Shown: positions 22,290 through 35,770 of the stretch, one piece after another
Layout of the letters: each line of letters begins with the position of its first letter
Position numbering within the stretch: position 1 is the stretch's first letter
Source: Dicyema japonicum
Taxonomy: Eukaryota; Dicyemida; Rhombozoa; Dicyemidae
Direction: 5' to 3'
DNA: 64,000 nt
Assembly (NCBI GenBank): GCA_011109175.1
Contig: RDEW01000025.1
Span: forward strand, 713,990 to 777,989
The notes under the pieces: model-generated
Told to the model about the DNA's origin: nothing
The model's input: only the letters and a program-made list of their open reading frames with translations
Databases searched by the model: none
Translations under genes and position numbers: made by a program

Positions 22290-24060
22290 TTGGTTAAAAA
22301 TGAACTGTCCACTGAGACTTTCGTATTCTTTTTTCTTATGGATTCCTTTCCTTTCCGGGGCTGATCCTTGGTTAGTTGCTGTCAATGCAAGGTTAGAAGG
22401 TGAGAGGTCATACAAGCGGATGGCGTCCCAGGCGATGTATCTTCCGTTTTTTCATGGAAAGAAAGTTATCTCGTCAGGTCTTTTGTTGACTGAAGCCAGT
22501 CCGAGAGACTCTAATTGTATTATAAATCCGGCGTCTTCCAGTCCCCATACAATAACTCATTTGATGGTTCTGTGCTTCGAACTTCTTTCAGAGCTCCTCC
22601 GACGAAAGATGACGTGAAGCTTCTACCATCCTTCTATATCTACAGCGGTGAGCCATGTAAACATCCACCCCGAAGCGGACACAGACCCTCTATTTTCGTG
22701 GAGTCGTCGTCCAATATTAAGGGAGGCGTATGGGAAAGCTTAAACCAAGCACCGCTTTCAATCGTCTATACTGAAGCAAGGCATGTAAGACGATGCTGGT
22801 CACGATCTGGTTTTAACTCATCAATAGTTTTTGAACATAACAGTTCATCTCACTCTCATTCTTTATCAGTGTTCTTGGTGGATGCCAAACGTAAACGCGT
22901 CCAAATTTCCTGAGTCACGCATGATACCGGTTCAGCTTGTGATCCATTTATGTGAGATAGGATCGGGCACGTTAGACAGGTAGAAGCGTCGACCAAAGAC
23001 AGGAAAGTTGCGAGGGCGAGTTCCAATGGTGATAGGATCCCAATCCTTCTAAAGCGAGGCGGTAATTTGTATAGGATCCAGGGAGTCTCATCAAATGAAA
23101 TATTAAAAAATTTTTATATGATAGCCATTAGCCTCTAGTAGATGGTTTTTAAAAATCCATTATGTCTGTGAAATGGGGGGGGGGGGTGTCCGTAGATAAA
23201 AAAAAATCGACGAGCTGTGAGGTGGACATACCTGAAAAAAAGTTAGAAGAGAAGAATTGGACAGATATATATCTCGCAGGAAAGTTGACATTATCCTGTG
23301 ATATAACGGAGAACCTAGGAAAATTTCGTTTTCGGTTTCAATGACTAAGATATTTTGGAGGTATGTCGAAATCATAGCCGGTACTTGGCTAAAGTCGTCT
23401 TCTGTATAAACAACGTTAATGATTTCGCATTTGGATGGATTCGGATCCAAGGGTACTAGTGCACTTTACTATAGATGAGAAAGAATCTAGACACTATAAT
23501 TACCAAAAGGGTACAATAATTGTTTAGGGAGACACCAATGGACCAGTACTCAATCCAAGTTTTGCAAGAGCGAGATGGCGTACTTGACCTCTGACGTCAC
23601 AGTTTCCCAGTTCTCTCAATGTTCGCATCATTCAGATACCACAGATACCACAAATTCATTAAAGCTTCGATTGATTATGCAGTAGAATCGGTGCTCAAGG
23701 CGAAGAATAGAGGGACGAGTAGATCGCCTTGTTGGACTCCAGTTCCGGATTCAGGGTGTGTTGATCGAAAATCAGTGTGTTTGGCAAAGCATATGAGAGG
23801 TTTCTCACCCTGCTAATTTTCAGGATCTGGCAATAAAATTTCGGATTGAGTGAATCGTCGCTTCACATCCGGGAAGAATCCTGACTCCGAATTGAGTTGG
23901 GTTCAGTTCGGGGGTTAGATTTTCACAGACTACTTTGCCATCAATCTTCGATATCAGGCGTCCGATACATTGCCTATAGTGGTGGGTCCACCACAAGACT
24001 TTCTGAAGGCAATTAATTTTGATGTAAATAGGAAGTAAGATCATTAATGTGACTCGGACG
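22290..24060 (-). mobile_element. LINE reverse transcriptase remnant, GVQQGD/YLDD type
   Basis: On the minus strand from 24060 leftward the frames read LTPELNPTQFGVRILPGCEA, then SGTGVQQGDLLVPLFFAL, then MNLWYLDDANIE, then DPNPSKCEIINVV and NEIFLGSPL. These are the ordered palm motifs (GVQQGDP, YLDD, LNPSKCE, LGSPL) of a non-LTR retrotransposon group also represented by the tails at 55190-55790 and 55890-56150. Frameshifts and stops show it is inactive. The stretch 22290-23150 is probably its decayed C-terminal part, and I saw no clear motif there. An 11-base G run lies at about 23174. Confidence 0.75.
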
Positions 24061-25140
24061 TAGGCTGTCTAAGCCAGCATAAAGAATAGTGAAGAGAAGA
24101 TATCTGAAATTAGAGATAACCTTCTTATTATCAATAACTTTGCAAAACAAAGAAATGAAATAAATGATAAAAATCCTGACCGTGTAAAAACGAAAGTGTC
24201 GATATTGTGGATCCGCTGAGTTATTGGTTAGTGGAAACTATAGTCTGAGATTATTCACTGCCTTCTTCACATCGAAAACTTATTAAAGATTCATTTGAAA
24301 TCAATACAAAAGGCTAGAAAATCTGTGGACCATACACGTTGACTCGTATGCTTGACAGTGATTACTAGAAAAAGACATAATAAACTGGAAAGATGCATAT
24401 ATTTGTGCAAAATAACATCAAAAAGTTAAGAAATTTAAATACACATTCTGTCAACTTGATTACATTACTCAAATGGTTAAATTTTGAATAGAGAAGACAT
24501 TTATGGCAAAGGATCAGGGTCAATATAACAAGCCGTTTATACAAGAAAATGAAGAATGATTTTGTGATTAAGTCTGAATCACATCTCAGATACTACTTAA
24601 ACGCACTTAAGTTGAGAAATCACAAAGATACGATTTACTCGATAAAGAACTAAAGATACTTTATAAAGTTACAATAAAAGTCATCCCGGTTGTTTAAACA
24701 CGGGATCGTGTGATCAGTGATCACCAATTGCTACAAAATTATATGGAGATGTTACCGATTGATGATGAAAGCATACATAGAATCTGTTGTGCATAAGAAG
24801 ACCTTCTAGAGTATAGTAGTCGATAGAGGAATTCGCATCTGTAATGGGACTGACGGCGCACTATAAAGAGGACATGATCATTAATCTGATCGAGGAAAGA
24901 GTGGAAAAGGTTAAATAACAGATTAATAGATCTTCCTCTTAGAAGATATGATCAGTAATCAGACTGCCTTATTTTGGGAATTTCGAGTTCATCAGATACG
25001 TTTCCGCTGCAGTCATCACCCCGCTTTACATGGTTACAGGAGAAAAACTGTACAATTGAAGTCGTCACTTTGTCCCTCCTTCCTCATCGACGACCACAGA
25101 ACGAGTTATCTTTCTTTCGCCCAGGCCTACCTTTAACTTC
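24060..25140. other. Unassigned intergenic stretch
   Basis: No gene or repeat could be recognised. Several short + strand frames around 24950-25280 exist; the last ends in a hydrophobic segment followed by lysines (LTIIIFLLAIGFLYL, TKGKKIK). I cannot say whether it is real. Confidence 0.3.
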
Positions 25141-25384
25141 TCCGCCTCATTTGATCAAACTGAGTGACTTCTGGGAACACTCGCTTACAATTATTATTTT
25201 CCTTTTAGCCATCGGTTTTCTTTACTTGACGAAAGGTAAGAAGATAAAGGTCTGGGAATATGTCGATTTTAAATTAAACTAAATTTAATTTTTGTATTAT
25301 TGGACTTAAACATTTCAAACATTATATTTTTTGTATAATATTATTTTTTAAAAACCTAAAATATACCCTAAAAATGCTTTATTT

Positions 25385-25690
25385 TGTTACCCCAATCGGA
25401 GTGGGAAGTATCTTTTCCAAGCATTACATATTCGCCATTGTGGGAACCCCCTTCCCTCAATGGATTAGAATAGATAGGGATAAGTTCTTCTTTAGATAAA
25501 GGTAGCCACTATCCAGCATCAAAATCATATTCTATTTTTTAGTCAAAAAGCTAATATAAGTGGCTACCATAATGAAATCACTAGGAACTGAAGCAAAAAA
25601 TGCAGAAAAAATTCTTTACCAATCAGGTAGCGATGAGGGAATCAAATGCGAGCGACAGCAATACCATGAATGACAATAATAAAATATTAT
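25385..25690 (-). repeat. SINE family B copy (reverse)
   Basis: ATATTCGCCATTGTGGGAAC, then CAGAAAAAATTCTTTACCAA and GCGAGCGACAGCAATACCA are the reverse complement of the body and head of the copies at 17460 and 21605. A ragged 3' end lies at about 25380 (TACCCCAATC). Confidence 0.7.
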
Positions 25691-25846
25691 GTCACAGCCT
25701 CTTAGTGTTATCAAACCGTAAGTGTTAATTTAAAAAATATTCAAAATATTGAAATCTGCATTAAAGAATAATTATCTATAAATCATAATAAAATAGTAAT
25801 AATTTTTAAAATAAAAAATAAAGCACATTATTTTCAAATAAAAGAA

Positions 25847-28800
25847 TTAACATTCCAAACAGTTAATAGTCAAACAAAGTCTTTCACTTAATTGTTCATC
25901 ACTGCAAAGTTCATGGCTTTTTCTAAGTGCTAAATCAATTCCTTTTGTTCTAAGAATAGATTTAATCTATTATTATAAATAAATATACTTTATGTGTCTT
26001 ATATGTCACGTGCATAATAATACAACAAGCGACTGTTTGCACAGCCATGTCTGCAGTGGACAACCATTTATGTATTAAAGTGAAAAAATCATCTAAAGTT
26101 TAAAATTAAATCCCACCAAGTGAGAGCAAAATATTCTTTATGTTGTTCACAAAACAGATATTTCTAACTATAAGAGCAATATTTATTGTATTTTTGTCAC
26201 TCTGATCCGCAGATATCCCCAGTCCACAGTTTATCAAAAACCCGACAATATCCTTTGAGTTAAAATTACTGTTGTCTCTGATAATAATTGATAGTCCGTC
26301 TTTAAAGAACGATATATTTCTCATCAAATCAATCCATAATCGTTCAAACACAGTAAATGACTTATTTTTGACCAAACGATTAAAATTTACATAAAACAAA
26401 TCCATCAATCCAGACTAATATTAGTTTAGCGATTACCTTTTTGATAACAATCCTACAGTTTTGATTGGTGGAAATATTCGCCAACAACCTAAAACACGTC
26501 AAAATATAGTCTTTTCCCCAGTCATCATATCTAGTCTTCCGAACAAGTTGGACACAAAGACTAACGCAACAAACATCATTTGAATTCCCGCCATAAATTG
26601 ATAAACTGTTGGCACCTAATATTTACAACTCCCAACACAACATTGCGAATTACGGAATGAATAGTTCAGCATCATTCCAAGAAGAGATTGAAGGAGAGGT
26701 TCATAAAGCAATGAGCGATCCCAGAGTTCAATAATAAGGGAAACACAACTCATATCCAAGAGAGCATTTTGAATATAGTCACTGTTGTACAGCATATTTT
26801 GTAGAATATTAATAATAGCAGTTAAATTATTATTCAATGTGGCAATCTTGAAATATTACTAAATACAACCTTCTTTGATTTTGCCTGTAGGTTTTCAATT
26901 GTTAAGTGATTTACTAGCAAAATTATATATTCTATCAGTTTTTCAACAAAATTATCTAAAATTAATATTATTGGACCTTCAAATGCTAGTTGACAAGATG
27001 CTTGCGAAAATCCAAAAATTAATTTGAGTGACCCGTATACCAATTGAGATGCTTCCCCTTTACTTTCCAATTTTTTGGGTTTTGCGTAAAGCTCTTCAAA
27101 TTGAGGAATCAGAATTGACGTGATAATACATTTCCATGAATTTGAAGTTGTAGCAGAATCTTCAAAGTATTTTAAGAACTCTTGATATCCTGAAGTTGCT
27201 ACGGAATACACGTGTTTTATAAATGCATAAAAAAATCTCATCGTTTGGGCAAAATAAACCGGATTACTGAGATTTTGGCGCATACAGTCTAAAATGCCAC
27301 ATTTATCATACCAAAGATGAGTTCTAATTTAGGAATGAGCATCACATCGAGAACACACCACGACCTTACTCCTTCAATTTCCGTAAAAGTGTGGAAAAAT
27401 TGAAATATTGAGCCAAAGAGGGAATCCGCGATGTGGTCATTCAAATTCACGTCTAATATTCATCACAGGACTCACCTTTTACTTTGAGTAATTCCAAGAC
27501 ATTTTTTATGAAAAAATCATTTTGGAGTATTGAGTCAATAAAACGGGGATAAAATGTGAGAATCAAACTCAGGAGGTTTAGAATATCATTCATCAGTTGG
27601 ATATGAAGATTAAGGGCTTCTATTGGTGCATTCTCTATGTAATTAGTGTTGTTGAGAATTCTATATTGAAAATTAGAGGAATACGAAATTATTGAATTTA
27701 AAAAATCAAACGGAATATATTTTTCAAACATCTCAGGACTCTGATTTATCAATGTTCCCAAAAGCCTACAAATTGATCCTAAAAGCAGAGGGTCTGAGCT
27801 TGCATATTTTGTAAAGCATACAAATTCATCTATCAACGTTAATCTGTCATACAAACCATCATACAGTTGTTCGGGACTAGCGAATGACTCATAATCTATC
27901 GATGTCATGTTTTTCCAGGGAAGAACACAGTTTTCTATAAGAGTGTTTATTAAATCCATAAAATTCATTCGTTTCATGATTGAGTACAGCGCATCAAACC
28001 CAAATATACATTTCTATGATAATATGGATAACAACATCATATTCATCTCGGAAAACAGGACTTTGAAATCCATGATCGTCTGGCTCACAGGATATAATCA
28101 TATTTTCGAGAATATTAACCGCCTAAAATGATCAAAGAGTTAACCTGTTGCCTCACAATTGATGACTCAAAAGAGTCACTGATTACTGTAAGACAGGCGT
28201 TCCAAATACTTCCTAAAGAAAAACATGCAGAAGCTAATTCTTTCTGCCCTTCACTGCCAGTTGTGATTACAACTCCAATTCCATAGGAGGCACATCGAAT
28301 CTAAATATGACGAATATGAAAACTTGTTGATCCCTACAATTCCACAGTGATAGGATCCACGACAGTGAATCATGGCTAAGGACATTTACCATTTTGACGT
28401 AAGACTAACAATATAAGCATCTCTAACCTCAGAATCCAACTCAAGGTTGATAAGAATGTGTAATATGGAATATGTTGAGTATCTTAAAATCCCATTAGAA
28501 ATGTAGGAGTAGTAATTCCCCCCCTTATGGTCGATAAATTTAGCAATAATATTTAAAATCAGAGAAACAGAATATAAGGAGTCGTCGACAGTCAGATGAA
28601 TCATACTATTTGAGTCAAATCAACATACTCTGAGGTCATCAACGACATGATTTCAACAATCTTCTCTGTTTCGTGGATTTTGTGTTTATCTGAGCTAGTT
28701 CTGAGACGGTCAAGTAATAACATGAAAATATCATTAAATCGGGAGTAATTGTTCCTAAAAGTCAAAATCAAAGAAACTCTGTTTTTTGAAATTTTTTTGA

Positions 28801-31800
28801 TCCTTTCAGTACTTCTTGGAGAGCTAATAAAACCTCCAAGCATAAATCACTGAAATAACCGTAAATATTAAACTCATCAATTTCTGTGGTAAGAAAAAGG
28901 GTGAATATTTTCTCCACGTCGTCAATTTCAAATATTTGAGGCATTTCAGTACGCAATTGGTGAATTAAAAATTTAAAAATTATTTGAATAAGGAAATTAT
29001 CAGCTTCGTTGCTAGGAAGAATGGTCATAAATCTATTATAGCGATGATAAATAACCTTATGAAGGATTCAAACCAATTCTTGCATATTTTCTGTGAATAT
29101 ATTGTCGATGTAGCCAGAAAGAGTTCCCCAATAGAGTCAATGACTTGTTTATGTGTTTTAGCCTCAATAATTTTGTTCAAATTTGTGTCAATCATATTTT
29201 CTGTGATTGATCCTGTTATCCATTCAATGTCCTCTGTCGTCATACTCAATATTCCTTCATTCCTAAAATAGACTCATTGAAATAACAATAAATTTTTATT
29301 TTCGGCTAAATTTGAAAGTTTTTCGAAACTTCCCACTTTTTCCAAATTCCATGCAATTCGAAGACGAGCAGAAATTACATTGTCTGTCATTACTTCGCAA
29401 GGAAGAGGAAAATTGGATGAAAAATAAGGTTTGTATTCAACAAATTCACCTTTCAAATGCAGTTTAAATCTTAAATAAAAAATAAGAAATACCGTCTACC
29501 AACAGACTGGGGCACTGTAAATTTATGAGGACAATCAGGGTTGTAAAGATTATGGATTTGGGAAAAAGAGAGTAACTGAACTAATTTTATTAAAAGTTCT
29601 GATGTTCTGTTGGCCGAATAGCCATCAACAGAGGATAGACTAAAGAGGACTTTGATTATATCACTTAGGTATACGTTTTATAATTGAAATAACTAATTTG
29701 ATATCTTTGCTCAATTCTATCCGTAGGTTAGTTTCATCGGCATTTAAGAACTCATAGAGTAGGGTGGTTTGACTTCTGACCCTCCAAATATTAATCTCAC
29801 ATTATAACAATAATAACTTGGTCGTGTAAGGACTCTGCTGATTTTAAGGCATTAATAGCATTAGAGGCACCACCAAGTGATATGAACAAGGGATGTTTGG
29901 TTGAATCTAAATATCTCATATATATACTTTTAAGGTAAACTGCCATCTGGTTAACAGCCGCAGTCCTCAGTTCGATATCCTTCGTCTCGTCACCAAATAT
30001 TCTGTACAATTTCATTCATATCGGCTTCCTACAAAACTCAGTTATCTAAAATACCCCATAGACGAGTTCAGAAGGATCATAATGGTGGACTTGTTGATAT
30101 TGACGGATGAATATTTTTTCCATGTCGATCGGTTCTTCAAATTGTCTCTTATCATTTAAGATCAGAAACAACGCCTCGTGGGCACGATTTCTTATTCTAA
30201 TCGAGTCAATGTCATAATTAAACTTGGAATAAATGGAAAAACTATATCTTATAAGGGCGAGGTAGGATTTTGTTTTATTTTCGTTACACAAATGAAAATA
30301 TATGTTTTCCAGCAGTTCTGTTTCGGGTTCAGTTGTGCTCTAAACGTGTAAATAATTAAAACTTGAATAATAGGCATCAATTCCCATATTATAGGCAAAA
30401 GTGTTGATAACACTGTAGGGCTGATTAACCAAATCAGATTGAGTTAAAAGAGTTAGTAATTTCCTTGAAATATTCACAATTTCCTTTTCTCCGCATTCGA
30501 AAGCGCTAAAACAAATTTCCCTTAAAATTTCAAAGTCAGCTAAAAATCTTATATTTGCTGACTGACTAACATTTCCAATTTCGGGTCCCAACGAATTCTG
30601 CCGTTATAACCAAGCAGTAGAACCTCAGCAATAGAAAGACACTTTTTGTAAGACATTTCACGTGTTTGCTCACAGGGAGATGTTAAAAGGGAACCAATAA
30701 TGGCTTTAAGGCGTCCACCAAGTTCAGAGTTGCAATTTTTGGTGGAATGACTGAATTACAGGTTAATAATACAAAACAGAAGAAAAATCGAAAATGTTAC
30801 TGATATATTCGCTGTGTTGATGAAATGGATGACTAAGCAGGGAATGTTCAGCCAAAGAAATCAACCGTGACAACGGAATGTTCTTAAATTACCATAAATG
30901 AGAACATCGTCAGTAAAAAGAGTTAGAAATTTCCACGTGGCTTTAAAGGAATCAATTATTTCATCAACGTCCTTGAGATTTCTTATTTCAGAGAGCATAT
31001 TTGCCTCAATGATCTTCAATCCACGCTGTCTGATTGAAGGAATGGCAAAGGGAATAAATTCATCATTTACTGCGTACAAAAATGCTTGAATTACTGACGC
31101 AGGGAGTCGATTGTACTTGAAAATTAAATTTGAAAATTACATATTCAGATGGCCAGAAATTATCCAAAAATCTATCAAGAAGACATATCAAATGGAGGAA
31201 CATCATTCTGTAGAATCTTATTGTTGTTTCGTTGGATATTGTTGATTTTTTGAACTTTTCGAGAGCCCTCCCGATAATATCAGCCAAGGAAACAAGTTTG
31301 GATGTCTGAACTATATAAATAAATTACAATTTGTTGTCCAAGAGAGCAAGATGACTCCCACAAGAGTTGAGGACTCGTCAAAACTATTTGAAACAACTTT
31401 ATAGTTTTTTCTGAAAGAGAAAGAAGTAAAGAAGAGATCGTTTTGCTTGCAATTAAACCAAATAATGGAAATGAGCGTGTTAACGTGGTGAGAATAAATT
31501 CTACGATCGACATTGGTTTATCCTTAGTATTTTAACAATATGTACTCTCATGACGTCATCGTTTATTAGATCGTTGATGTCTTCTTGTTTGTGCCTACAT
31601 TATAAGCAACTAATACTTATGACTGACTTTGTGAGTTGTTAGAAATGCTACAAATTATTTAAACAAATTACAATCTTTGCAGCTCAGGGATGAAATGTCT
31701 AGGAAAGATTGGACACGTGACTGTAAATGAGTTACGAATATATTCAATGAAGTTAAAATGGGCTCTAATGTTGCGGAGGATGATGACTTTGTTGGCATAA

Positions 31801-32641
31801 GTCGATCCAACAGAATCTAAATAAAATTTGAAATAACCTTAATTAATTTTGGACGACTTATAAATATTTCAGCTGGATAGTCCTGTAAAGCCACGTGGGA
31901 AAACACATTACAGGCTGTCTGTAAGTCGATATCCTCCTTCGTTAGTAGTCTAAAATATATGTGGGGACAACTTTTCGATAGAAACGAGGACGTGTTTGTC
32001 TTGTTTGCACAGTGGGAGCCACGGAAAAAAATTTATTTTAATAAACTTTTCTAAAACAGGTTAATAAAAATACCATTTTTAACGTTTGGTTTTGGCGTTT
32101 CCTCCAAACATTTAGTTAAACAAGTTTTGTATTGAGACAAGGACCTTTCTTCTGTTGATTGAATTGAGGACAGACTTTCACAAACTATTCAGTAACAGAC
32201 TACAGTTAACTGATTGGGGATTGGTCTTCTATTAATACGTTTCTGCTAATATTTTCAATCATTTCGTCAATGATTATGACTAAATTTTGGGGGACATTAT
32301 TTTTAAGAGACAGAAGAAACTCCATTCCCCCGATCTGTTTAAAATAAGGAACGGTCTCGTCTGCCTAACAAAGTAAACCAATAGACCACCTTCAACAGAT
32401 GAGCTAATAATAAAAGTACTTCCAGTTTATTGGGGACATTTTCAAAATTGAACCACTCGAGTAATTTTTTAATGATAGTTCGCCCAAATAACAATTCATT
32501 TGCACTTATCAAACCATGATGTAATTTGAACTCAATACTTCTCAAAGCACGTGTTCTAATCTCCACTAAAGGATGTCCTTTATATTTAAAATAACTACTA
32601 GTACCAAGTTTTGCTATAATTTGCACCAAATTTGAGCTCAT
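25847..32641 (-). CDS. RTTN: Rotatin, centriole and basal-body protein
   Basis: Rotatin (Drosophila Ana3) is a long armadillo/HEAT-like protein needed to build full-length centrioles and cilia. The start (cat at 32639-32641) gives MSSNLVQIIAKLG then GHPLVEIRTRALRSIEFKL and LLEWFNFENVPNKLEVLLLL, the RTTN_N domain. Between them is a 27-nt in-frame intron at 32578-32604. The middle is a series of helical blocks (for example DPLLLGSICRLLGTLINQSP and SCVSLIIELWDRSLLYEPLL) without enzymatic motifs. The C-terminus has IALIVRNICFVNN, then LIHKWLSTADMAVQTVACC and, after a 22-nt intron at 25967-25988, LRTKGIDLALRKSHEL, matching the end of the vertebrate protein. Estimated length is about 2,000 residues, near the family norm. 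Dozens of exons; most junctions were not solved one by one. Confidence 0.9.
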
Positions 32642-32749
32642 TATTTGCTTAGTTACTAATTTTAATTAGCAAATAATTTATTATTTTAACAAATAATTTA
32701 TTTTAAAATTTTTTAAACTTAAACTTGTATGATTCTGCCTGTCTGACTC

Positions 32750-33600
32750 ATTTAGTGATTGGAGGGATGCGTTTGGCTTGGGAATTTAAGATCAACATAC
32801 TGCTTCTGCCAAATAGTATCTCAGAGATCACCTCTTTTTCTTGACTTTAGTTTATTTTTGGCTAACCTCTCTACAGCGGGAGATAAAAACGATACATGTT
32901 CCTGGTCTCACCCGTTCATGGCCGCTACGAGATTGCAACAATAGGGAATCGGATATTATCAAAACTAGTCATCCTCAGTGACATAACTCTCCCACCCGAA
33001 ATCTCCCAGACCGAAGTAAAGAAGGCCTGACAAGCATACATTAACATTTCAATCTACAGTTAGCTACGTAAGCCTTTGTTGGTTACCGTCGACCTCCTAT
33101 CGACAAATCGGAAAAATGCAAAACATCGCGTTCAGGACGATATCTGGGTACTTCAAATCAACGTCAAATGATCATCCCCACTAAAATACGAAAATCCTTT
33201 TCATCGCAGACCATCTGTAAATGAAAGTTTTACAATTCCTCTGTCAAACCTACAATCCGGACAACCCCTGTTACTCTCTTTGCAAATACCTAAATAAAAG
33301 AAAAATCATTTTGACAATCTGATGCTATCCTCCATTTCATCCTGTCCCCAAGATCCAATTCGTTTGAAAAAGATACAGATCTGAAGTAATATACCGACCA
33401 CTCTTTCGTTTGATCAACCAGAATCCTCTCTACCAAGAGACATCCGGGAAAATCTGGATACACTGTGGATATTACTCCTTTTGCCAACATACGAATATAA
33501 ACTGGACAAAAAAAAATGTCCCTTGCTCAGTTTTCAACTTCTAGCGAGTTGAAGGAAATAACTTTTTCAAATGTCCAGAATTTTATGATGTCCATCTATC
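32750..33600 (+). mobile_element. LINE C-terminal remnant
   Basis: The + strand, with frameshifts, reads CKTSRSGRYLGTS (cf. the LRTISGC-type motif), HRRPSVNESFTIPLS and LPRDIREKSGYTVDITPFA, then a FANIRINWTKKNVPCS segment resembling the LRSGYS..LNSY..RI..C ending of jockey-type RT proteins. Heavily decayed. The open frames on the minus strand at 33290-33490 and 33567-33776 overlap it and are probably shadows. Confidence 0.5.
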
Positions 33601-33789
33601 AACCAGGTACCCCAGTTCCATTCGAGTGAAAAAAACCGGCGGCTAACAAGAACGTCACAGCCAAAGTGGATGGTAGGTATATTTGGTTCTGTAAAGAACC
33701 CCTGAACACTCCCACATTGTTCATCTTTATTGTCAAAGTTAAATTGGCTGAGTGATAACAAAATGTCAATAAACAAAAAAATAAAATGT

Positions 33790-34670
33790 TCGATTAAGAG
33801 TTAATAATTAAATAAATTTAGAAGTCCTCACCTACTGACAAGTCCCTCTCAAAATTGCGAGCGGAACTTCCTTGAATAGCTAGCGACATTCGTTCGGAAA
33901 TCAGATTTCCAAGTCACCGAGAAATTCTAGCTTTGAGGGTTCAATGACTCATGAAGTCTCCAGAACAAGTGAAGTGAACATTATTTCATCGGGTAGGTCA
34001 GCATTTCCCAGCAACCGAACAGGCTTAGGACGGGTTCTGATGGATGTAGTTTGCAACGAAAGTATCTGTACAGGTAAAATCAACAGAGGCTTCCTTCCAC
34101 GATGAAGATAGCCATCTCATCTAGCCATTTTCAATCACTCATGCACAAACCGACAGGCTCATGCAAGGACGGAAGCAGGATGCATAAAAAACCCATCTGA
34201 CGACTTCATTTATGGCCTTGTGTCCGGGAAATCTTCAGCACTATTTTAACAGGTTAGGTCGTCAGTTTATTTTTATTAATACTAAATCTGAAACAAATTT
34301 AACGGGCTCTCACAAAAAAAGACATAAAGTTTAATTTAATTCTCTCGATCCTCTAAAAGGAAAGGGCAACCTCCAGACTACATAAGAGAGAAGTACCACC
34401 GCGGTGGCCGCTTGGAATCAGGCGTAGCTCTAGAACCTTGTTATAGATACAATTAGCTGGATGATCGTTAGTGAAGAGCCAGTACCGAGGTTTGGTTGTA
34501 CACAGTAAGATAAAAAAGAGACCGGGAATATTATAAAGCAACCATATCGAAGTAACCGATGGGAAGGAAAGGTCGAATAGCACCCTTTTGTGTCCAGTTG
34601 ATACTGATCGCCACCACAACGGGGGAAGCACTAGGTACTTTCCGCCCCTTACTTTTTATTAAATGATATG
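33790..34670. other. Repeat-like intergenic stretch, unassigned
   Basis: Base composition is more balanced than in the neighbouring genes, which suggests old mobile DNA. No motif or copy elsewhere in the window was recognised. The 92-codon minus frame at 34353-34631 has no family I know. Confidence 0.3.
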
Positions 34671-34677
34671 CAAATAC

Positions 34678-35728
34678 TTAGGCTTTATTAATGTTATCAC
34701 AAATACGTTTACACAGCAAATCAATAACCCAATTATGAACCTAAAATAACATTTAAAATCACCTCAAAAACACGTGGAATTCCAATCCCATAAAATCTAA
34801 GCTTATTTGACTCAATTCTCTCAACTGCCACAATATTAAATTTCCCCACATGGCCTAGATTATCCAATAAAGGAATGTCACAAGTCCTCATGTCCTCTTC
34901 ATTATAAATATCAACATGATCAGCAATCCTCCTCAGAGGTAAAGAGTCTTGGTCATCAGTATGAATATATTTAATCCTTTAATAATAAATACACATACTT
35001 TTCTGTGCTAAACATTTCATTAATTACAGACACAGGTGTGTATAGAGTATGAATTTGTTTGTTCTCATAAATCCACCTTCTAGCCAAAGTCGTGGCCAGT
35101 CGCATGTATTTAAGTTCAGAGGCAACGTCAATAAATTCCTGATCGAAGGAAATATCACATATGAGACTTCCCTTCTCAATAGTTTCGTCTAATTACATAT
35201 AACAATTACCAGTGAATTTGGGGAAATTGCATATATTTGATTCAATTTTATTTTGATCAAACACAAGTGACAAGGAAGAGGCCATAAGATAACTACATGT
35301 CCTCCAGAAAACCTAAAATAAGCATAAAGTCAACTATATTTGATATTTGGGGTTGGAAATCCCTTAAATGATGAAATCTCAGGTAATTAACGTCTTCCAT
35401 CAGCGGTTTGTTCAAATCCCATGTAGTTTGATTAACGGAGGCACAGATTGACCGATTTATGAACATATCGTGAATATCTGTAATGATCATATAAGACAAA
35501 CGTCTAGCACAGTCTAAAGGAGTGGAGATATTTCTATTCATAGTAAGGTCACACTCGTGATTACCGTCGCGGAATATTACATTAATTTTATCTATTTTGG
35601 GGACTGGCCGACTAGACAGTTGAGACTGCCAAATATAAATTCTCTCTTGAAGAATAGAAGAGAGTGGTTTGGTCTTACTTAATTGTATTGCTTGATAATT
35701 ATCATGTTATACCTGGATATACTCGCAT
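34678..35728 (-). CDS. MRPL39: Mitochondrial ribosomal protein L39 (mL39)
   Basis: A subunit of the large mitoribosome, related to the TGS/editing region of threonyl-tRNA synthetase. The start at 35728 gives MRVYP, and a 22-nt intron (35691-35712) leads to AIQLSKTKPLSSILQERIYI. The TGS-like part reads TMNRNISTPLDCARRLSYM, close to the human MNKNISTPYSCAMHLSEW, and then NQTTWDLNKPLMEDVNYLRF. Near the C-terminus are LPLRRIADHVDIYNEEDMRT and GHVGKFNIVAVERIES, matching RIGDFIDVSEGPLIPRT and the strand after it. The last intron (34741-34762, 22 nt) precedes VHNWVIDLLCKRICDNINKA and stop. About 300 residues against 338 in human. It is encoded on the same strand as TRAK, 42 bases downstream of that gene's stop. 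Confidence 0.92.
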
Positions 35729-35770
35729 TTAATTAAATTAAAAATATTAAACAAAATAATACAATATAAA

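Noticed and set aside
22300-22913. Two plus-strand ORFs of 105 and 132 codons, one with a signal-peptide-like start
   Set aside because: They run antisense to the LINE remnant at 22290-24060 and contain no recognisable domain.
23170-23200. G run as a possible G-quadruplex or regulatory element
   Set aside because: A single homopolymer inside dead LINE sequence, more likely slippage.
28984-29271. 95-codon plus-strand ORF with hydrophobic end
   Set aside because: Antisense to rotatin exons; no independent support.
33290-33776. Two minus ORFs that might form a gene upstream of rotatin
   Set aside because: They are antisense to LINE C-terminal sequence on the + strand, and no splice scheme joined them.
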